This document shows positions 59,624 to 64,000 of a stretch of 64,000 nucleotides of DNA, one piece after another. The DNA comes from Symbiodinium natans (Eukaryota; Sar; Dinophyceae; Suessiales; Symbiodiniaceae), in assembly GCA_905221605.1 (NCBI GenBank), contig CAJNDS010000371.1:62001-126000 (forward strand), given 5' to 3'. The notes under the pieces are model-generated. The model had not been told where the DNA came from. It searched no databases and saw only the letters and a program-made list of their open reading frames with translations. Position 1 is the first letter of the stretch; every line of letters begins with the position of its first letter. The position numbers were made by a program, and so were the translations under genes.

Positions 59624-62600
59624 TCACTCAAAGAACATATGCTGACAGTAGCTGCAAGGAGTCAGCACTTTGTTCGGATTGTTCTGATGTACGTGGCAAT
59701 TCTCGTGATGGAAACATCGGCCTCGGCCTGTGATCACAACTTGTGCAGGTGGCCCTGCACGCTCGCGAGCCCGAATGAGCTCTGTCTCCAGGGCACGGTT
59801 CTGGCGCCGCGCCTGCTCCAACTGTCTTGCAAGATCACGACTGACACGTGATAAAGCATCTGCTTTCGCCTGCTGGGCATCGGCCAGTAGGGCTTCAAGC
59901 TTCTTGACCCGCATGGTCAGCATCACAAGAATACCACCAAGAATTGTCATGACCAGCATCGTGCCGATGACGGTCGGCATCACAGCTGTGTCCCCACCAC
60001 CTGCAGTGGTGGTCTGAGTCGTGGAGTTCATCTCAGCCTCCACACCCGCACCATAGCCCTGTGACCCAAGGCTCCAAGATACGTAGCTCAAGATCACGCC
60101 CGCAATGGCATAAAACGTCTCACGACAGTACAACAGCCTGTCGTGCTGTGGAATAAGCATCCACCCATCATGATCATCAGACTCTGTACCACTGCCAATG
60201 CAAAATGCAAGGCATACCAAGAAAAGAACAAAGCTGCACATCCACGACCGAGAACTGTAAGCAGTCGTAACAGCTTCTGAAGGAATTGGCATCATCATGA
60301 GAAGGAGTGCAACACGCTTCACCCATGTGCTGGACGCATCGCCGCCTACCACTGTCCGAACACGCTTGACCTGGGCCTTCATCCCCTCTGTCGCCATGGT
60401 TCGGTCCCACTCTTCGGATCCCACTGGCCTGTCATGCATATCCACAAAGTCATGTAGGAACAGCAAACTCTGCAGCCGAGCTGGGGAAAGGGGCTTTGTG
60501 TGAATGTCACCAAGGTTTGCATGAGTGGAAACATACTTCATGATCAAGCGCTTCTGCTGCACTGCATCTTGCAACCAAAGCAATCGACCTTCAAAATGCT
60601 TGCTAGCCTTGGTAACCCCCTGACGCAAACAGAACGCTTTGCAGGACTGGTTGTCAACATAGACGATAAGATCGCAAGGGCTGCGGCTCATGAACTCGAC
60701 CACCGCCTTCATGAAGAGTCCCTGACAGGAGCTGCCAACGGCACTGTAGTATTCACTTTCCATGGAAGACAAGCTGATGCACTTTTGCGATCGGCACACG
60801 TAGTGAATATACTGCCCGTTCAGGCAGTAACTAGCGCCTCCGTATGACCTCCTGTCCCTCTTCGACCCCGACCAATCGGCGTCCGAAAATGCCTCCAACA
60901 CAAAGCGCTCAGAATCATCCTCTGAACCATGCTCGAACAGTTTCTTGGACCCAGGAGCTGTAGCCTTCATTGCTATCCCATAGTGAGCCGTGTTCACCAA
61001 ATACTGGATTAACTTCGTCAACCCGATCTTCGCATGTTCTGTCGGCCTTGCCATGTAGGCGGCCAACATCCGGACAGCGTAGCCGACATCGGGCCGGTCA
61101 CATGAGATGTAAAGAGCGGTTCCAACAGCTTGCCGGAATTTGCTTGCTTCAACATGCTCAAGCTCGCTGGTTGTGTCTTTAGCACGAAGTTCAGACCAAC
61201 ATGGTACACGCTGGCGTACATTCTCCTTGACATTCATGATCTCCTGCATGTGTGTGATGTACGAAGTTGGCTGTCGAATCGTGATCCCATGCTCTGTCAA
61301 CGTGTGCAACCGCTTAAGGAAACTGAACGAATGGCCCACTTCATACGCCAACTCATATGTGATCTGGAACCTCTGCTGCACTGTTGGAATGAAGCAGTCA
61401 CGGGCCCAATCGAGCGGAAGCAGGAGCAGCGAATCATCGACGTGTATCATGCCGGGACCTTTGCTCTCACTTGCATGGACACTTGTAGACTTGCTGCTAA
61501 AACGGATCACGGCAGGACACTCTTTGCACTTCTCCACTTCAAAGTGTTCTGCAAGGAAATCGTAAAAGTAGTTGAACCACTGCTGCGACCCTTCACGTTG
61601 CCCTAGGACCATTTTCTGGAACACAAAATCCTGGCCTTGGATTCGGGATACAACCGGGACTGGTTGGGGAACTTCAAGGTACGCATCCTTTATGTCCAGG
61701 GCCACCAGCGCAAACTGTTCGGAAGGGCGAGTCTTCTTCCAGGTCAGGAACAAGGCAGGGAGGAGTCGGACGATGTCGGTGCTCGTCGCGGGGCTGAACA
61801 GCCCCTCTTTGGAGTCATCAAGCCACCGGAACTCCCGGGCGCAGAGGCGGGAGCGACGGTACCACACACCGACCCCCTTTCGTTTCTTGAATCTCCATGT
61901 TCGAACAAACTTCGTCGTCAGGCCTTTCATCAAGCTCACGTCTTCATTTGAGGTGGCTGCTCTCAAGACAGACTTCTTGATAAGCCGAGCCACCTCCACA
62001 CTGTCGGCCAAATCATCGAGCTCAGCCAAAATGGCGCTGTCGAGCTCAGGCTCCCTTCCATTGTCGGGAAACCACAGTCGCTCATCGTCCTCGCCAGGCG
62101 CGGCGACCACATCATCAGTGAAACTTTCGTCCTTCTCGGACGGCATGGACCAAAGATTGGCCCCAGTGTCCCAGCCATCGGGCTGATCCAGGTTGAACTC
62201 ACTCTCATCATTGACCTCGTAGGTTTGGCTTCCAAATGTCACAGCTTGCAAGCGCAGCTTCTTCAAAGGAGGCAGCATAGCCTCAGGGGTGCTTGGGACT
62301 TCCTCTCTCATTGGAGGGTTTGCACCGGGCTCATCCACTGCCATGCTGCTGTCGGCTGCATTCGGAATCACTCTTGCACTCTCAGGAGGAGGAACACGCC
62401 GGGTGCTGCGATTCACAGGAGCCGAGTCATCGGTGTCCCCGCCCAACAGCACAGCTGGTATCCCGGGTAAGTCGTCTTCGGGCGCCACGGCTGGCGCAAC
62501 AGCAGGAATGACACTGGGCTCTGCTGGTTCCACTGCAGGTGCTGGCACAACATCAGGCAGCCGTTGCTTTGGCATAGCAACGAACTTTGTTCCGACAACA

Positions 62601-63163
62601 CCACTCCCATAGTCCCATGGAAATCCCTTCAACTCATTGTAGAGCAAGGCCTCAGTGCTCCAAGGGCGACCCACACGACGTATGGATCGGGAGAGGCGGA
62701 TACCATCTTTGCCAGCTATCACATACATGTCATTGGATGAAGACTTTCCAACAAGTATCCCCAACAGCCAGCGCTTGTCACCCTTTTGCTTTGCTTCGAC
62801 TTGGCAGTACACAGGCTCTGCGAACGGTGCAATGCGGCCACCGTAACTTGCGCCGGTGGCTCTCTCATAAGCAGTCATGTTGCCGATCACGCGATAGCGG
62901 TTGATCAGCCAAGCACTGTGCACAAAAGCCCACGCAAACAAGCAGTGCGACACAGGCAATAGGAGGCCTGTTCTGGACCGGGCTTGATCAAGCAAAGTGT
63001 TAGCCAGCTTTCTCACGGAATCAACAGCCTTCTCACAGAAGCCTAGGGAACCTTTGGCACCAATGGCAGGGTTTTGTGTGATGGTTCGCAAGCCGAGACG
63101 CTGCCGCGCAGCCACAATGGCCTTCTGCAAAGCCAGGGTGGACGGCTCGTTGTCACACTTCAA
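59624..63163 (-). CDS. Copia polyprotein: integrase core, RT, RNase H and a novel C-terminal tail
   Basis: 1179 residues. The integrase second Asp is in CDNEPS (residues 3-8) and the catalytic Glu is at 44. A low-complexity acidic and Pro-rich linker spans about 200-390. RT has its first Asp in ALDIKDAYLEV (490) and the VDD box at 575-577 (usually YVDD; here HVDD). RNase H has D761/D763 (DADWSGS), E802 (SSMESEYY) and D837 (YVDNQS). A tail at 910-1179 holds hydrophobic spans at about 977-990, 1017-1032 and 1061-1083, a charged heptad-like helix at about 1085-1137, and a terminal Cys/His motif (CFHHENCHVH ... CSYC, 1150-1173). Catalytic residues are intact. The start shown is only where this frame opens; the protein is really continuous with the frame-shifted upstream pieces. 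Confidence 0.9.
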   Translation of the reverse strand: MKCDNEPSTLALQKAIVAARQRLGLRTITQNPAIGAKGSLGFCEKAVDSVRKLANTLLDQARSRTGLLLPVSHCLFAWAFVHSAWLINRYRVIGNMTAYERATGASYGGRIAPFAEPVYCQVEAKQKGDKRWLLGILVGKSSSNDMYVIAGKDGIRLSRSIRRVGRPWSTEALLYNELKGFPWDYGSGVVGTKFVAMPKQRLPDVVPAPAVEPAEPSVIPAVAPAVAPEDDLPGIPAVLLGGDTDDSAPVNRSTRRVPPPESARVIPNAADSSMAVDEPGANPPMREEVPSTPEAMLPPLKKLRLQAVTFGSQTYEVNDESEFNLDQPDGWDTGANLWSMPSEKDESFTDDVVAAPGEDDERLWFPDNGREPELDSAILAELDDLADSVEVARLIKKSVLRAATSNEDVSLMKGLTTKFVRTWRFKKRKGVGVWYRRSRLCAREFRWLDDSKEGLFSPATSTDIVRLLPALFLTWKKTRPSEQFALVALDIKDAYLEVPQPVPVVSRIQGQDFVFQKMVLGQREGSQQWFNYFYDFLAEHFEVEKCKECPAVIRFSSKSTSVHASESKGPGMIHVDDSLLLLPLDWARDCFIPTVQQRFQITYELAYEVGHSFSFLKRLHTLTEHGITIRQPTSYITHMQEIMNVKENVRQRVPCWSELRAKDTTSELEHVEASKFRQAVGTALYISCDRPDVGYAVRMLAAYMARPTEHAKIGLTKLIQYLVNTAHYGIAMKATAPGSKKLFEHGSEDDSERFVLEAFSDADWSGSKRDRRSYGGASYCLNGQYIHYVCRSQKCISLSSMESEYYSAVGSSCQGLFMKAVVEFMSRSPCDLIVYVDNQSCKAFCLRQGVTKASKHFEGRLLWLQDAVQQKRLIMKYVSTHANLGDIHTKPLSPARLQSLLFLHDFVDMHDRPVGSEEWDRTMATEGMKAQVKRVRTVVGGDASSTWVKRVALLLMMMPIPSEAVTTAYSSRSWMCSFVLFLVCLAFCIGSGTESDDHDGWMLIPQHDRLLYCRETFYAIAGVILSYVSWSLGSQGYGAGVEAEMNSTTQTTTAGGGDTAVMPTVIGTMLVMTILGGILVMLTMRVKKLEALLADAQQAKADALSRVSRDLARQLEQARRQNRALETELIRARERAGPPAQVVITGRGRCFHHENCHVHQNNPNKVLTPCSYCQHMFFE

Positions 63164-63434
63164 AGCCTAGACCCTGAATGAACCTTTGGAGCTCTATCCC
63201 AAGGTACCGAGTGTCACCCTTGGCTTCACAAGGAATCGCCCCGATACTCCCAGTGGCGGAGTCGTGGCACACAAGACATTTCAGGGCTTGCTGCGCATTC
63301 TCCGGCGCACTATCAAGGCTAACCATACCCTTGTCTACGGTGTAACCCGTGAAGCAAAAGTCGAACTGGACAACTGGGACATCCCGAGGGCCTTGCTTGA
63401 GGAACTCCATCCGACCGCACGCATAGCTATGCAA
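63164..63434 (-). pseudogene. Integrase core N-terminal part, frame-shifted
   Basis: Encodes the first integrase Asp (VVQFDFCFTG) and continues to IQGLGFEV before a stop. The next residues expected (KCDNEP) are in the following frame, so one base was gained or lost near 63160. It is also out of frame with the zinc motif upstream. Confidence 0.8.
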
Positions 63435-63577
63435 TGCTCACACCACGCTTGGTAAGGGACATGAGTGCATTCGTGGAGAAGACGCTCCTTGGGCGTCGGT
63501 TCCCGGGGCACAGGCTGTACCCTGGGCTGCCGTTCCGGGCCGTTCCCCCACTGTCTGAGCATCGGCGGCCAGCTCAA
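63415..63577 (-). pseudogene. Integrase zinc-binding region, frame-shifted
   Basis: LLHECTHVPYQAWCEHC gives the His-x3-His ... Cys-x2-Cys motif of retroelement integrases. The frame then departs from the one encoding the catalytic core near 63415. Confidence 0.8.
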
Positions 63578-63986
63578 GCTCGAGGGCTAGCCGCTGCTTG
63601 TCCAAGTAGTTCTTGATGCGTGTGAAAAGACGGGTCTTGGACGCCGCAGTGCTGAGGTTCAACTTGGCGGCTGCAGTCTTCAAGACCGCCAAGCTAGAAT
63701 CTTCCGAAAGCACGACGCCATCAAGCGACACTGGCTCAACCTCACCGGCAGGAGCGGATTCGTCAACCTCAACCTGATCGGGCAATGGCCTGTGTACCGG
63801 CCCAGCAGCTTCACCAGAAACATCTTCCAAACCTTGCATGACAACTTCCTCAGGCACGACACGGTCTTGCTCAACAGGGCCAGGCGGGTCCTGTTCACGC
63901 TTGCGGTAAAAGCTGTAGAAGTTGGGCTCTGGAAGACCTTCGGGCTCAAGCATGCCTTCAGGGAGCTGCACACCGATCTCAGACAC
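63555..63986 (-). pseudogene. Gag/SAP-like region of the Copia element, partial
   Basis: Acidic, Pro-rich N-terminal part (starting MSEIGVQLPEG) followed by VLKTAAAKLNLSTAASKT and LFTRIKNYLDKQ, a SAP-like helix pair of the kind found ahead of integrase in many dinoflagellate Copia elements. The frame is lost in a GGGGG run near 63555. The true start may be beyond the window. Confidence 0.65.
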
Positions 63987-64000
63987 AGGCTCAACTTTCA

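Larger units (their letters stand above)
59624..64000 (-). mobile_element. Copia-type (Pseudoviridae) LTR retroelement, degenerate, cut by window edge
   Basis: The domain order on the minus strand is a Glu/Pro-rich gag-like region, a SAP-like helix pair, the integrase zinc motif, the integrase core, RT, and RNase H. Integrase before RT defines Copia. The reading frame breaks three times before the long ORF, at about 63555 (in a run of five G), about 63415 and about 63160, so the element is probably inactive unless these are sequencing or assembly errors. No LTR pair is visible, because the right end lies outside the window. Confidence 0.88.

Overview
The window looks like nuclear DNA of a peridinin-type (red-plastid) dinoflagellate. 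The reasons are chlorophyll a/c light-harvesting (LHC) coding sequence, plastid leaders with an FVxAP-type motif, introns that start with GC, GA or GT and end in AG (usually followed by G), tandem gene copies, abundant low-complexity DNA and a Copia-type retroelement of the kind common in these genomes. Every gene I can defend lies on the minus strand, so the window reads from right to left as one unidirectional block. I cannot name the species.

Right end (59.6-64 kb): a degenerate Copia retroelement. A 1179-residue ORF runs from the integrase core through reverse transcriptase and RNase H, then adds a 270-residue tail with membrane segments, a coiled coil and a Cys/His motif. Three frame shifts lie upstream. 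The interval 49.8-59.6 kb is repeat-rich and holds only one weak ORF.

Centre (28.6-48.4 kb, possibly from 49.8 kb): an LHC polyprotein gene. I assembled by eye 38 microexons of 23-87 nt that stay in frame throughout: two leader exons and three complete LHC units of 12 exons each. Units B and C share every intron position. Unit A is a different LHC subtype. Of the 37 introns I read 23 as GC-AG, 8 as GA-AG and 6 as GT-AG.

The interval 13.5-28.6 kb holds repeats, a MITE-like hairpin, a duplicated unknown ORF pair and a few possible orphan exons.

Left part (1.1-13.5 kb): exons of a protein kinase closely resembling the Mps1/TTK family, from the glycine loop to the catalytic loop, with the DFG region off the left edge. 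One of its introns holds a 2.7 kb minisatellite and a poly-G tract. A later intron, about 6.7 kb, holds six same-strand genes for a small plastid-targeted single-span membrane protein: one four-exon copy followed by five nearly identical two-exon copies. This nested arrangement and the microexon LHC polyprotein are the main discoveries here. The very left edge is CGCA and CA microsatellite with a 100-N gap.
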